From JAVKFY01 sp040223615 (GTDB lineage Bacteria > Pseudomonadota > Alphaproteobacteria > GCA-2731375): DNA of 64,000 nucleotides. Position numbers and translations under genes: made by a program. The DNA lies in contig JAVKFY010000009.1 in the NCBI GenBank assembly GCA_040223615.1, positions 108,053-172,052 of the forward strand, in the 5' to 3' direction. The notes beneath the pieces are model-generated. The model worked only from the letters and a program-made list of their open reading frames with translations. It was not told where the DNA came from and did not search any database. Of the stretch, positions 9,107-17,224 are shown piece after piece (within the stretch, counting starts at the first letter, position 1; each line of letters starts with the position of its first letter).

Positions 9107-11716
9107 TCAGGCTTCGGTAGAGGCGGCGGTCTTGGCCGCGGCCTTCTTCGCCGGCGCCTTCTTCTTCGCGGTCTTCTTGGCGGTCTTCTTCTTGGCGGCT
9201 TTCTTGACCGAGGCCTTCTTCTTGCCCTTGGTCGCGGCCTTGGCCTCGATCAGGGCGACGGCCTGGTCCAGGGTGCAGTCATCCGGCTCGGTGCCGTTCG
9301 GCAGCGTGGCGTTGATCTTGCCGTGCTTCACGTAGGGGCCGTAGCGCCCCTTCATGATCACCACCGGCTCGCCGTCGCTCGGGTGCGCGCCCAGTTCCTT
9401 CAACGGGGTGGCGGTCGGCCGGCCGCGCCGCTCGGGCGCCTCGGCGATCTTGGTCACCGCGTGGTTCAGCCCGATGGTGAGCAATTCCTCGGTGCTGGCC
9501 AGGTTCACGTAGCGCCCGTCATGCAGCAGGAACGGCCCGTAGCGGCCGATGCCGGCGACTATCGGCTTCTCGGTCTCCGGATGAATACCGACCTCGCGCG
9601 GCAACGACACCAGCCGCAGCGCCATCTCGAAATCGACCTCGTCGACCGGCAGGTCGCGCGGGATCGAGGTGCGCTTCGGCTTGCTGCCCTCCTCGGCCTC
9701 GCCGAGTTGCAGATAGAGGCCATAAGGGCCACGGCGCAGGGTGACATCCAGGCCGCTGTCAGGGTCCTGGCCCAGCAGCTTCGGACCGTCCAGCACCTGG
9801 CCGTCGGCGCCTTCGGCGCCGAGCGCACGGGTGAACTTGCACTCCGGATAGTTGGAGCAGCCGACGAAGGCGCCGAACTTGCCGAGCCGCAGGCCGAGCG
9901 CGCCATCGGCGCAGGCCGGGCATTTCTTGCCGTCCTCACCATCGTAAAGCCACGGCGCCATCAGCGCGTCAAGCGTATCCAGCACGTCGCGCACGCGCAG
10001 CTCGGCGGTCTCGTCCACCGCACCGTGGAAGTCGGTCCAGAATTGCCGCAGCACGTCCTTCCAGTCGACCTTGCCGGCGGACACCTCGTCGAGCTGTGCC
10101 TCCAGGTCGGCGGTGAACTCGTACTCGACGTAGCGTTGGAAGAAGCTGCGCAGGAACCAGGTGACCAGCAGGCCCTTGTCCTCCGGCGTGAACCGCTTCT
10201 TGTCGAGCGTAACGTAGCTGCGGTCCTGCAGTACCGACAGGATCGAGGCGTAGGTCGAGGGCCGGCCGATGCCGAGCTCCTCCAGCCGCTTGACCAGCGA
10301 GGCCTCGGTGTAGCGCGGTGGCGGCTGGGTGAAATGTTGCGCCGGGTCGACCTTGGTGAGCTTCAGATCGTCGCCATCGGCGACCGCCGGCAGGCGCTGG
10401 GTCTCGTCCTCGTCGTCGGCGGTGTCGTCGTGGCCTTCCTCGTACAGGCGCAGAAAGCCGGGGAACTCGACCACGGTGCCGGTGGCGCGGAAGCCGACCT
10501 GCTCGTCGGCGGAACGGATCTCGATGCGGGTCTGCTGCAGCCTGGCGCTGGCCATCTGGCTGGAAACCGCGCGCTTCCAGATCAGGTCGTAGAGCCTGCG
10601 CTGATCCTCGTTGAGATACTTCGTCACCGCGGCCAGGTCGCGCGCGGGGTCGGTCGGGCGGATCGCCTCGTGCGCTTCCTGGGCGTTCTTCGCCTTGGTC
10701 TTGTACTCGCGCGGCTCGCGCGGCACGAAGGACTGGCCGTAGCGGCCGATGGCGACGTCGCGGCAGGCGCCGATCGCCTCGCCCGCCATTTGCACGCCGT
10801 CGGTGCGCATATAGGTGATCAGGCCGACGGTCTCGCCGCCAATGTCGATGCCCTCGTACAGCTTCTGCGCCACCTGCATGGTCTGGCGCGCGCCGAAGCC
10901 GAGCTTGCGGCTGGCCTCCTGCTGCAACGTCGAGGTGGTGAACGGCGGCTGCGGGTGTCGCTGCTGCGGGCGAACCTCGACCGAGGCGACGTGATAGGTG
11001 CGTTTCTCGGCCACGGCGACGGCGCGCATCGCCGTGGCCTCGTCGGGCAGCGAGAACTTGTCGAGCTTGTTGCCGTCCAGCACCGTCAGATGCGCGGCAA
11101 GCCGGCCCGCCGGCGCCACGAAGGCGCCATCGACGGTCCAGTATTCCTGCGGCTTGAAGGCCTCGATCTCCATCTCGCGTTCGCAGACCAGACGCAGCGC
11201 GACAGACTGCACCCGGCCGGCCGAGCGCGCGCCGGGCAGCTTGCGCCACAGCACCGGCGACAGGGTGAAGCCGACGAGATAGTCGAGCGCGCGGCGGGCC
11301 TGCTGCGCGTTGATCAGGTCCATGTCGAGCTCGCGCGGGTGCGACATGGCCTCCAGGATCGCCTTCTTGGTGATCTCGTTGAACACCACGCGGCTGACTT
11401 CGAGGTCGGCCAGGCCGTGCTCCTCGCGCAGCGCGTTCAGCACGTGCCACGAGATCGCCTCGCCCTCGCGATCCGGGTCGGTGGCGAGGATCAGCTTGGG
11501 GTCGCGTTTCAGCGCCTGGGCGACGGCGCGCAGGTGCTTCACCGAATTCTCGTCGGTCTGGTAGGTCATGGCGAAATCGTCGTCCGGCCGCACCGAACCG
11601 TCCTTCGACGGCAGGTCGCGGACGTGGCCATAGCTGGCCAGCACCACGTAATCGTCACCCAGATATTTGTTGATCGTCTTCGCCTTGGCGGGCGACTCGA
11701 CAACGACAACGCTCAT
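9107..11716 (-). CDS. topA: DNA topoisomerase I
   Basis: A type IA topoisomerase (869 aa) that relaxes negative supercoils. TOPRIM motifs are VVVESPAKAKTINKYLG at the N-terminus and DPDREGEAISWH near residue 83; the active Tyr lies in GLITYMRTDG near 305. A four-Cys zinc finger (CPAC, then CSNYPEC) lies near 600-640, followed by further repeats of the C-terminal type (GRYGPFLLHDGRYVNL, GRYGPYVKHGK) and a Lys/Ala-rich tail like that of many alphaproteobacterial TopA proteins. It lies downstream of dprA on the same strand with a 71-base gap. Confidence 0.97.
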   Translation of the reverse strand: MSVVVVESPAKAKTINKYLGDDYVVLASYGHVRDLPSKDGSVRPDDDFAMTYQTDENSVKHLRAVAQALKRDPKLILATDPDREGEAISWHVLNALREEHGLADLEVSRVVFNEITKKAILEAMSHPRELDMDLINAQQARRALDYLVGFTLSPVLWRKLPGARSAGRVQSVALRLVCEREMEIEAFKPQEYWTVDGAFVAPAGRLAAHLTVLDGNKLDKFSLPDEATAMRAVAVAEKRTYHVASVEVRPQQRHPQPPFTTSTLQQEASRKLGFGARQTMQVAQKLYEGIDIGGETVGLITYMRTDGVQMAGEAIGACRDVAIGRYGQSFVPREPREYKTKAKNAQEAHEAIRPTDPARDLAAVTKYLNEDQRRLYDLIWKRAVSSQMASARLQQTRIEIRSADEQVGFRATGTVVEFPGFLRLYEEGHDDTADDEDETQRLPAVADGDDLKLTKVDPAQHFTQPPPRYTEASLVKRLEELGIGRPSTYASILSVLQDRSYVTLDKKRFTPEDKGLLVTWFLRSFFQRYVEYEFTADLEAQLDEVSAGKVDWKDVLRQFWTDFHGAVDETAELRVRDVLDTLDALMAPWLYDGEDGKKCPACADGALGLRLGKFGAFVGCSNYPECKFTRALGAEGADGQVLDGPKLLGQDPDSGLDVTLRRGPYGLYLQLGEAEEGSKPKRTSIPRDLPVDEVDFEMALRLVSLPREVGIHPETEKPIVAGIGRYGPFLLHDGRYVNLASTEELLTIGLNHAVTKIAEAPERRGRPTATPLKELGAHPSDGEPVVIMKGRYGPYVKHGKINATLPNGTEPDDCTLDQAVALIEAKAATKGKKKASVKKAAKKKTAKKTAKKKAPAKKAAAKTAASTEA

Positions 11717-11787
11717 GGCTGCTTACTGCTCGTTGCTGCGGCTGCGACCTGGAACAATGGTGCCGATTTACCTGAAAACTCAGTGAG

Positions 11788-12891
11788 TTAAAGACGGAGG
11801 GACACGTGCGATCCGCTATGTCGGTCGAGTCGTCCCGCCAGTTCCAGATCCAGCAAGATGGTCAAAAGCTCTGGGGCTGTCAAACCGCTGCGCCGGATCA
11901 GGGCGTCGACCGGCACCGGCTCCGGCCCCAGCAGCGCGGCAATCGTCTCCACGTCGCCGGCGGGTTCCGGCAGCGGCGCAGCGGCCTCATAGTCCGGTTC
12001 GGGCCAGGTCTCGCGCAGCTCGGCATGGCCAAGCACGGCCAGCACGTCGGCCGCCGCCTCGGTCAGGATCGCGCCCTCGCGCAGGAGTTGATTGCAGCCC
12101 TGATGACGCTCGTCGAGCGGGAATCCGGGCACCGCGAAGACCTCGCGGCCCTGTTCGCCGGCCAGCCGTGCGGTGATCAGCGAGCCGGAGCGCCTGGCCG
12201 CCTGCACCACCACGACACCCAGCGAGAGCCCGGAAACCAGCCGGTTGCGGCGCGGGAAGTGCTGTGCGCGCGGCGCCTGGCCGAGCGGCATCTCGGTGAC
12301 CACCGCGCCATCGTGCGCGACGATCGCCTCGGCCAGCGGCACGTGCTCTTCCGGGTAAACCTTGTCCAGGCCCCCCGCCAGCACCGCGACGGTGCCGCTC
12401 GCCAGCGCGCCCTCGTGCGCCGCCGCGTCGATGCCGCGCGCCAGGCCGGAGACCACGACATAGCCGGCAGCGCCGAGGTCGCGGGCCATGCGTTCGGCCA
12501 GCGTACGGCCGTTGGCCGAGGCATGGCGGGCGCCGACCAGCGCCACGCAGGGCTGGTTGAGCCTGGCCTTGTCACCCAGAACGAACAGGATCGGCGGCGC
12601 GTCCTCCAATGCCGCCAGTGCCGCGGGATAGGCCGGGTCGCCCAGCGCCAGGACCGCCGCGCCGGCGGCCTCCGCCGCCGCCAGCTCGGCCTCGGCGGCG
12701 GTCCGCGCGGGCGGTGTCACGCTGGCGCCGCCAGCGCGCTTGCTCAGTTCCGGCAGCCGCTCCAGGGCGGCCGCCGCCGAGCCGAACCGGACGACGAGCT
12801 GCCGGAACGACACCGGCCCGACGTTGCGCGTGCGCAGCAGCCGGATCCGGTCCACCAGGTCGTCGCGGTCGCGGGGCGCGGGCATGTTCAT
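11788..12891 (-). CDS. dprA: DNA-processing protein DprA
   Basis: A DprA/Smf protein (367 aa) that binds ssDNA and loads RecA during natural transformation. It has an N-terminal SAM-like helix region (IRLLRTRNVGPVSFRQL), then the Rossmann-like DprA core with VALVGARHASANGR, YVVVSGLARGIDAAAHEGAL and PRRNRLVSGLS, and a C-terminal winged-helix DML1 domain (DALIRRSGLTAPELLTILLDLEL). The ATG at 12891 was chosen because the family N-terminus begins there; upstream sequence in frame is not protein-like and lies over the divergent membrane gene. Confidence 0.95.
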   Translation of the reverse strand: MNMPAPRDRDDLVDRIRLLRTRNVGPVSFRQLVVRFGSAAAALERLPELSKRAGGASVTPPARTAAEAELAAAEAAGAAVLALGDPAYPAALAALEDAPPILFVLGDKARLNQPCVALVGARHASANGRTLAERMARDLGAAGYVVVSGLARGIDAAAHEGALASGTVAVLAGGLDKVYPEEHVPLAEAIVAHDGAVVTEMPLGQAPRAQHFPRRNRLVSGLSLGVVVVQAARRSGSLITARLAGEQGREVFAVPGFPLDERHQGCNQLLREGAILTEAAADVLAVLGHAELRETWPEPDYEAAAPLPEPAGDVETIAALLGPEPVPVDALIRRSGLTAPELLTILLDLELAGRLDRHSGSHVSLRL

Positions 12892-12996
12892 GCGCAAACG
12901 CTGCGCGAAGTGGCCGAACCGGTCAATGCCGCGCGCATTGACATATCCCCTGCAATACCGGAAACGGACCGGGTCCGGTATGAAGGGGAGATTCGG

Positions 12997-14154
12997 ATGG
13001 CGGGTTCCCTCGGGGAACAGCTTCGGCGCTATCCACAGACCTACCTGCGTGCGCTCGTCAGGCCGACGCGGCTGCAGCAGCCGGATTGGGCGTTGCGCAG
13101 CTGCGGCCCGGCGGCGTTCGTCGCGTCGAGCTGCGTCATCGGCTTCGTGCTGTCGGCGCTGCTCGGCGACGACGACGTGTTCCGATACTACGAATGGCGA
13201 CCGTGGCTGGCACAGGTGCTCGATCCGGCCAGCCGGCTGCCGGGCTTCGCCTTCGCGTTCGCGGCGCTGCTGTCGGGCATCGGGGTGGCGATCGCCGGCG
13301 CGATCGCATTGATGCTGTTGCGGCTGAGCGGGGCCGAGGTGGCGATCGGCGCCGTCGCCAGCGCCTTCGCCTATTTCGCCGGCGGGCCGATGCTGACGGT
13401 GGTGACGCTGGTGCAGGTGATCGGCCTGCCCCTGGTGTTCGGCGCCGTGGTCGACCTGCCGGACTGGACCAAGATGGCGCTGCCGCTTGCGATCGGCGTC
13501 TACCTGTTCGGCTGGGTGGTTCGCCAGCTCGCCAACCTGCCGCGGGTCGGCTGGGCGCGCGGCGCCGCCGCGGCGTTCGCCGGCGCAATGGTCTACGTGC
13601 TGGCGCCGCTCGACCCGGTCGCCGAGATGCGGCTGGAGCCGTACGCGATGACCACCAACTCGATGGCGCCGCAGCTTGACGCAGGCAGTGTGTCGCTGGC
13701 CAACGAGGCGGTGTTCGGCTGGCGCAAGCCGGCGCCGGGCGATTTGGTGGTGTTCTTCAAGGTGGTCGGCGGCGCCAAGGTCGCGGTACTGCGCCGCGTG
13801 GTCGGGATGTCCGGCGACACGGTGGAGTTGCGCGACGGCCGCCTGCTGGTCAACGGCGAGACCGTCGAACGCCAGAGCGCCAGCGGCCCCGACCGCGCCC
13901 GCCAGGCCGGCATTCCCGGCCAGGTGTTCCGCGAAACCCTGCCGTCGGGTGTCAGCTACGAGGTGATCGAGCTCGACGCCGGTTCGGCCGGCGACAATGT
14001 CGAGCCCTTCGAGGTGCCGTTCGCGCACGTCTACGTGCTGGCCGACAACCGCGACGGCGCCATCGACAGCCGCCAGTTCGGGCCGGTGTCGATCGGCGAG
14101 CTGCGCGGCACGGTCTACTACCAGCTCAGCCCGGAGCGGCGCGCGCTACGCTGA
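12997..14154 (+). CDS. signal peptidase I-like protein with N-terminal membrane domain
   Basis: 385 residues. The N-terminal 200 or so hold five to six hydrophobic segments resembling a Yip1-type domain; the C-terminal part is an S26 signal-peptidase-like periplasmic domain. Visible boxes: TTNSMAPQLDAG with the nucleophile Ser near 222, PGDLVVFF, then LRRVVGMSGDTVEL and LADNRDGAIDSRQFGPV. In functional type I signal peptidases the box reads KRxxGxPGD and the first Lys is the general base; here that position is Arg (about 266). So the fold is clear but activity is doubtful. AAGGGGAG sits 6 bases before the ATG. It is divergent from dprA and its end overlaps plsY by 9 bases. Confidence 0.8.
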   Translation: MAGSLGEQLRRYPQTYLRALVRPTRLQQPDWALRSCGPAAFVASSCVIGFVLSALLGDDDVFRYYEWRPWLAQVLDPASRLPGFAFAFAALLSGIGVAIAGAIALMLLRLSGAEVAIGAVASAFAYFAGGPMLTVVTLVQVIGLPLVFGAVVDLPDWTKMALPLAIGVYLFGWVVRQLANLPRVGWARGAAAAFAGAMVYVLAPLDPVAEMRLEPYAMTTNSMAPQLDAGSVSLANEAVFGWRKPAPGDLVVFFKVVGGAKVAVLRRVVGMSGDTVELRDGRLLVNGETVERQSASGPDRARQAGIPGQVFRETLPSGVSYEVIELDAGSAGDNVEPFEVPFAHVYVLADNRDGAIDSRQFGPVSIGELRGTVYYQLSPERRALR

Positions 14155-14778
14155 GGCCGCCTTCTTGCGGCCGATCCTGGGCTCCTGGCCGGTGAGCAGA
14201 CGGCGGATGTTGGCGTGGTGGCGGAACACCACCAGGGCGGCCATCAGACCGGCCAGGTACATGATCTGGAAGTCGCCGAAATACCAGCTGTAGGCCGGCG
14301 CCGCGATCACCATCGCCAGCCCGGCCAGCGACGAGAAGCGGAAGATCCCCGCCACCGCCAGCCAGGTCAGGCAACAGGCGATGCCGGCCGGCCAGCAGAT
14401 CGCCAGCATGATACCGATGAACGTCGCGACCCCCTTGCCACCCCTGAACAGCAACCACACCGGGAAGCAGTGGCCGAGCATGGCGCCGCCGGCGGCCATC
14501 ACCGCCATGTCCTGGCCCCACATCTGCGCGACCAGCACCGCCACCGCGCCCTTGCCGCCATCCAGGACCAAGGTTGCCGCCGCCAGCGGCTTGGAGCCGG
14601 TGCGCAGCACGTTGGTAGCGCCAATGCTGCCCGACCCGATCTGGCGCACGTCGCCGTGCCCGGCCAGCCTGGTCAGCACCAGGCCGAACGGGATCGATCC
14701 CAGCAGGTAGCCGCACACCGCCGCAGCGTAGAACGGCCACGTGTAGTCGATGGAACCGAGAAAGTCTGGCATCAGCAC
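14146..14778 (-). CDS. plsY: acyl-phosphate:glycerol-3-phosphate acyltransferase
   Basis: A 210-residue PlsY that makes lysophosphatidate from acyl phosphate and glycerol-3-phosphate in the inner membrane. It has GYLLGSIPFGLVLTRLAG, then the glycine-rich GSGSIGATNVLRTG, GGKGAVAV, and LLFRGGKGVATFIG with membrane helices between, and HHANIRRLLTGQEPRIG at the C-terminus. All three conserved cytosolic loop motifs are present. It follows pyrC' with a 7-base overlap, so it is the last gene of the pyrB-pyrC'-plsY run. The start could also be the second Met, two codons in. Confidence 0.96.
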   Translation of the reverse strand: MLMPDFLGSIDYTWPFYAAAVCGYLLGSIPFGLVLTRLAGHGDVRQIGSGSIGATNVLRTGSKPLAAATLVLDGGKGAVAVLVAQMWGQDMAVMAAGGAMLGHCFPVWLLFRGGKGVATFIGIMLAICWPAGIACCLTWLAVAGIFRFSSLAGLAMVIAAPAYSWYFGDFQIMYLAGLMAALVVFRHHANIRRLLTGQEPRIGRKKAASA

Positions 14779-16076
14779 ATCTCCCTGTGCCGATCATAGA
14801 CCTGATGGCCGTTGACGATGGTGCGCCAGGCGCGGCCCTGGACCGGGCGGCCGTCGTAGGGGGCGTTCTTGGACTTGGAGCGGAATGCCTCGACGTCGAG
14901 ACGCCAGGGCTCGTCGAGGTCGAAGACCAGCAGATCGGCCGGCGCGCCTTCCCGCAGGCGGCCGGCGTCCAGGCCGAGCAGCCGGGCGGGATTGCAGGTC
15001 AGCTTGGCCAGCAGGTCGGGCAGCTTCAGCAGGCCGTTGTGGTAGAGCTCCAAGGATAGCGGCAGCAGCGCCTCCAGGCCGACGATGCCGCTGGCTGCGA
15101 CCTCGAAGGGCTGGCGCTTGCTCTCCGGGTCCTGCGGATCGTGGCCGGAGCAGATCACGTCGATGGTGCCGTCGGCGATGGCCTGCGCGATCGCCTGGCG
15201 GTCGTGCTCGGCGCGCAGCGGCGGCTCGGTCTTGGCGAAGGTGCGGTAGTCGCCGACCGCGTTCTCGTTCAGCGCCATGTTGTGCAGGCAGACGGCGGCG
15301 GTGACCGGCAGGTCGCGCGCCTTGGCCTCGGCCACCGCGGCGGCGGCGCGCGCGGTCGACAGCGCGGCGACGTGATAGCGCCCGCCGGTGATCTCGACCA
15401 GCCGCAGGTCGCGCTCCACGACGATGGTCTCGGCCATCGGCGGTACGCCGGGCAAGCCCAGGCGGGTCGCCATCTCGCCCTCGTTCATCGCCGCCTCGGC
15501 GGAGAGCGACGGCTCGCGCGGAAACTGACACACCAGCAGGCCGAAAGCCGACGCGTAGCTCAGCGCGCGGCGCATCAGACCGGCGTCGGTCACCGCCCGG
15601 TCGCCATCGGTGAAGCCGACCGCGCCGGCCTCGGCGAGCAGGCCAAGCTCGCACATCGCCTCGCCCCGCAGGCCCTTGGTCAGGGCGGCCATCGGGTGCA
15701 CGTGGACCTGCGCGCGCTGGCCCAGGCGCTCCATGAAGCCGACAAGCGCGACGTCGTCGATCACCGGATCGGTGTTCGGCATCACCACCCTCGTGGTCAC
15801 GCCGCCGACCGCGGCGGACTGGCCGGCCGTCGCCAGGGTCTCCTTGTGCTCGGCGCCGGGCTCGCCGGTGAACACGCGCATGTCGATCAGGCCGGGACAC
15901 AGCACCCGGCCGCCGCAATGCACCACTTCGGCGTCGGCCGGCGGGCCGGCGGGGAAGATTTCCGGGCCGAGCGCGACGATGCGGTCGCCCTCGGTGAGCA
16001 GCGCGCCGGCCTGGTCGAGCCCGGACTCGGGATCGATCAGCCTGGCGTTGAGATAGGCAACCCTGGCTGCTGTCAC
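14772..16076 (-). CDS. pyrC: dihydroorotase-like protein (PyrC', metal site degenerate)
   Basis: 434 residues of the class I dihydroorotase fold, with GLIDMRVFTGEPGAEHKETL, VVMPNTDPVIDD and ICSGHDPQDPESKRQPFEVA. In active enzymes the first segment reads DxHxHxREPG, where the two His bind zinc; here they are Arg and Phe, and the usual DHAPH is altered. It therefore looks like the catalytically dead PyrC' that pairs with aspartate carbamoyltransferase in many Alphaproteobacteria and pseudomonads, with a true dihydroorotase elsewhere. The start is a GTG that overlaps the stop of a 38-codon ORF (GTGA). It is downstream of pyrB and upstream of plsY. Confidence 0.9.
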   Translation of the reverse strand: MTAARVAYLNARLIDPESGLDQAGALLTEGDRIVALGPEIFPAGPPADAEVVHCGGRVLCPGLIDMRVFTGEPGAEHKETLATAGQSAAVGGVTTRVVMPNTDPVIDDVALVGFMERLGQRAQVHVHPMAALTKGLRGEAMCELGLLAEAGAVGFTDGDRAVTDAGLMRRALSYASAFGLLVCQFPREPSLSAEAAMNEGEMATRLGLPGVPPMAETIVVERDLRLVEITGGRYHVAALSTARAAAAVAEAKARDLPVTAAVCLHNMALNENAVGDYRTFAKTEPPLRAEHDRQAIAQAIADGTIDVICSGHDPQDPESKRQPFEVAASGIVGLEALLPLSLELYHNGLLKLPDLLAKLTCNPARLLGLDAGRLREGAPADLLVFDLDEPWRLDVEAFRSKSKNAPYDGRPVQGRAWRTIVNGHQVYDRHREMC

Positions 16077-16189
16077 GGCCGCGCCCAGCAGGACACGGCC
16101 AGCTCATGATGATGCGCGTGCTGCTGCGCGCTCACCGGCCGCGCCCAGCAGCACACGGCCAGCTCATGATGATGCTGTTGCGTACTCAT
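16073..16189 (-). CDS. 38-aa His/Cys-rich tandem-repeat peptide between pyrB and pyrC'
   Basis: A small ORF with no family that I recognise. It is made of two near-identical units, the first STQQHHHELAVCCWARP and the second SAQQHAHHHELAVSCWARP, encoded by a 60-base tandem repeat (16081-16140 and 16141-16189). The ATG overlaps the pyrB stop as ATGA and its TGA overlaps the pyrC' GTG as GTGA, so it fills the whole space between the two genes in frame-perfect fashion. That coupling and the His3, Cys and Trp content argue for a translated peptide; metal binding is an inference only. The alternative is a chance ORF through a duplicated spacer. Confidence 0.6.
   Translation of the reverse strand: MSTQQHHHELAVCCWARPVSAQQHAHHHELAVSCWARP
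16081..16189. repeat. 60-bp direct tandem repeat in the pyrB-pyrC' junction
   Basis: Two copies in tandem with a 60-base period. The first 34 bases of each (16081-16114 and 16141-16174) differ at one position only; the remainder diverges. The period is a multiple of three, so it adds whole codons to the small ORF that spans it. Confidence 0.85.
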
Positions 16190-17148
16190 CGACTGCCGGC
16201 CTGGTAGTTCGGCAGGTGGCGGGCCAGCAGCTCGATCACCGCCATGCGCACGGCGACGCCCATCTCGACCTGCTCGCGGATCACCGAGCGGTGGATGTCG
16301 TCGGCGACCTCGGTGTCGATCTCCACGCCGCGATTCATCGGCCCGGGATGCATGATCAGCGCGTCGGGCTTGGCGCAGGCGAGCTTGTCGCGGTCCAGCC
16401 CGAAGAAGTGGAAATACTCGCGGATCGAAGGCACGAAGGCGCCGCGCATGCGCTCCGACTGCAGCCGCAGCATCATCACGATGTCGACGTCGCGCAGGCC
16501 CTCGCGCATGTCGTGGAACACCTCCACGCCCATCCGGTCGACGTCGCGCGGCAGCAGCGTCGGCGGCGCGATCACCCGGACCCGCGCACCCATCACGCTC
16601 AGCGCCAGGATGTTGGAGCGCGCCACCCGGCTGTGCAGGATGTCGCCGCAGATCGCCACCAGCAGGCCGGCCAGGCGGCCGCGCCGGCGCCGGATGGTCA
16701 GCGCGTCGAGCAGCGCCTGTGTCGGGTGCTCGTGGCTGCCGTCGCCGGCGTTGATCACCGAGCCGTCGACCTTCTCCGCCAGGAGCTGCACGGCGCCGGA
16801 ATGCGGGTGGCGCACCACCAGGATGTCGGGGTGCATGGCGTTCAGCGTCATCGCCGTGTCGATCAGGGTCTCGCCCTTCTTGATCGACGAGGCGCTGACC
16901 GACATGTTGATCACGTCGGCGCCCAGCCGCTTGCCCGCCAGCTCGAACGAGGTGCGCGTGCGGGTGCTGTCCTCGAAGAACATGTTGATCAGCGTGCGGC
17001 CGCGCAGCGACGCGCTCTTCTTGTCGACCTGGCGGTTCTGGGTGACGTAGGTATCGGCGAGATCGAGAATGGCGCCAATGTCCGCCGGGGAGAGAGACTC
17101 GATACCCAGCAGGTGGCGATGTGGAAAAACCGAAACCGGCGCGTTCAT
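16186..17148 (-). CDS. pyrB: aspartate carbamoyltransferase catalytic subunit
   Basis: A 320-residue ATCase that joins carbamoyl phosphate and L-aspartate in pyrimidine synthesis. It has the carbamoyl-phosphate motif FFEDSTRTRTSFELAGKRLG near residue 55, SVSASSIKKGETLIDT, NAGDGSHEHPTQALLDAL near 135, and HPGPMNRGVEI near 275. The ATG at 17148 gives MNAPVSVFPHRHLLGI; sequence upstream is not homologous. No regulatory pyrI is visible, consistent with a PyrB-PyrC' complex. It is the first gene of the operon with the 38-aa ORF, pyrC' and plsY. Confidence 0.97.
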   Translation of the reverse strand: MNAPVSVFPHRHLLGIESLSPADIGAILDLADTYVTQNRQVDKKSASLRGRTLINMFFEDSTRTRTSFELAGKRLGADVINMSVSASSIKKGETLIDTAMTLNAMHPDILVVRHPHSGAVQLLAEKVDGSVINAGDGSHEHPTQALLDALTIRRRRGRLAGLLVAICGDILHSRVARSNILALSVMGARVRVIAPPTLLPRDVDRMGVEVFHDMREGLRDVDIVMMLRLQSERMRGAFVPSIREYFHFFGLDRDKLACAKPDALIMHPGPMNRGVEIDTEVADDIHRSVIREQVEMGVAVRMAVIELLARHLPNYQAGSR

Positions 17149-17224
17149 TAAAGCGCCACTGTATAGGTCGCTCGATGACGGCGGGCAAGCCGGCAATGGC
17201 CGGTGGTCGAAAAAGGCGGAAACA

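Noticed and set aside
9141..9240. Lys/Ala-rich stretch at the end of topA as a separate histone-like gene
   Set aside because: It is in frame with topA and such basic tails are normal for alphaproteobacterial topoisomerase I.
12938..12943. TTGACA as -35 box for the signal-peptidase-like gene
   Set aside because: No acceptable -10 hexamer lies 16-18 bases downstream, so the promoter cannot be supported.
11806..12996. N-terminal extension of the signal-peptidase-like protein across dprA
   Set aside because: The translation there is low-complexity shadow sequence antisense to dprA. A Shine-Dalgarno and ATG at 12997 give a proper membrane protein.
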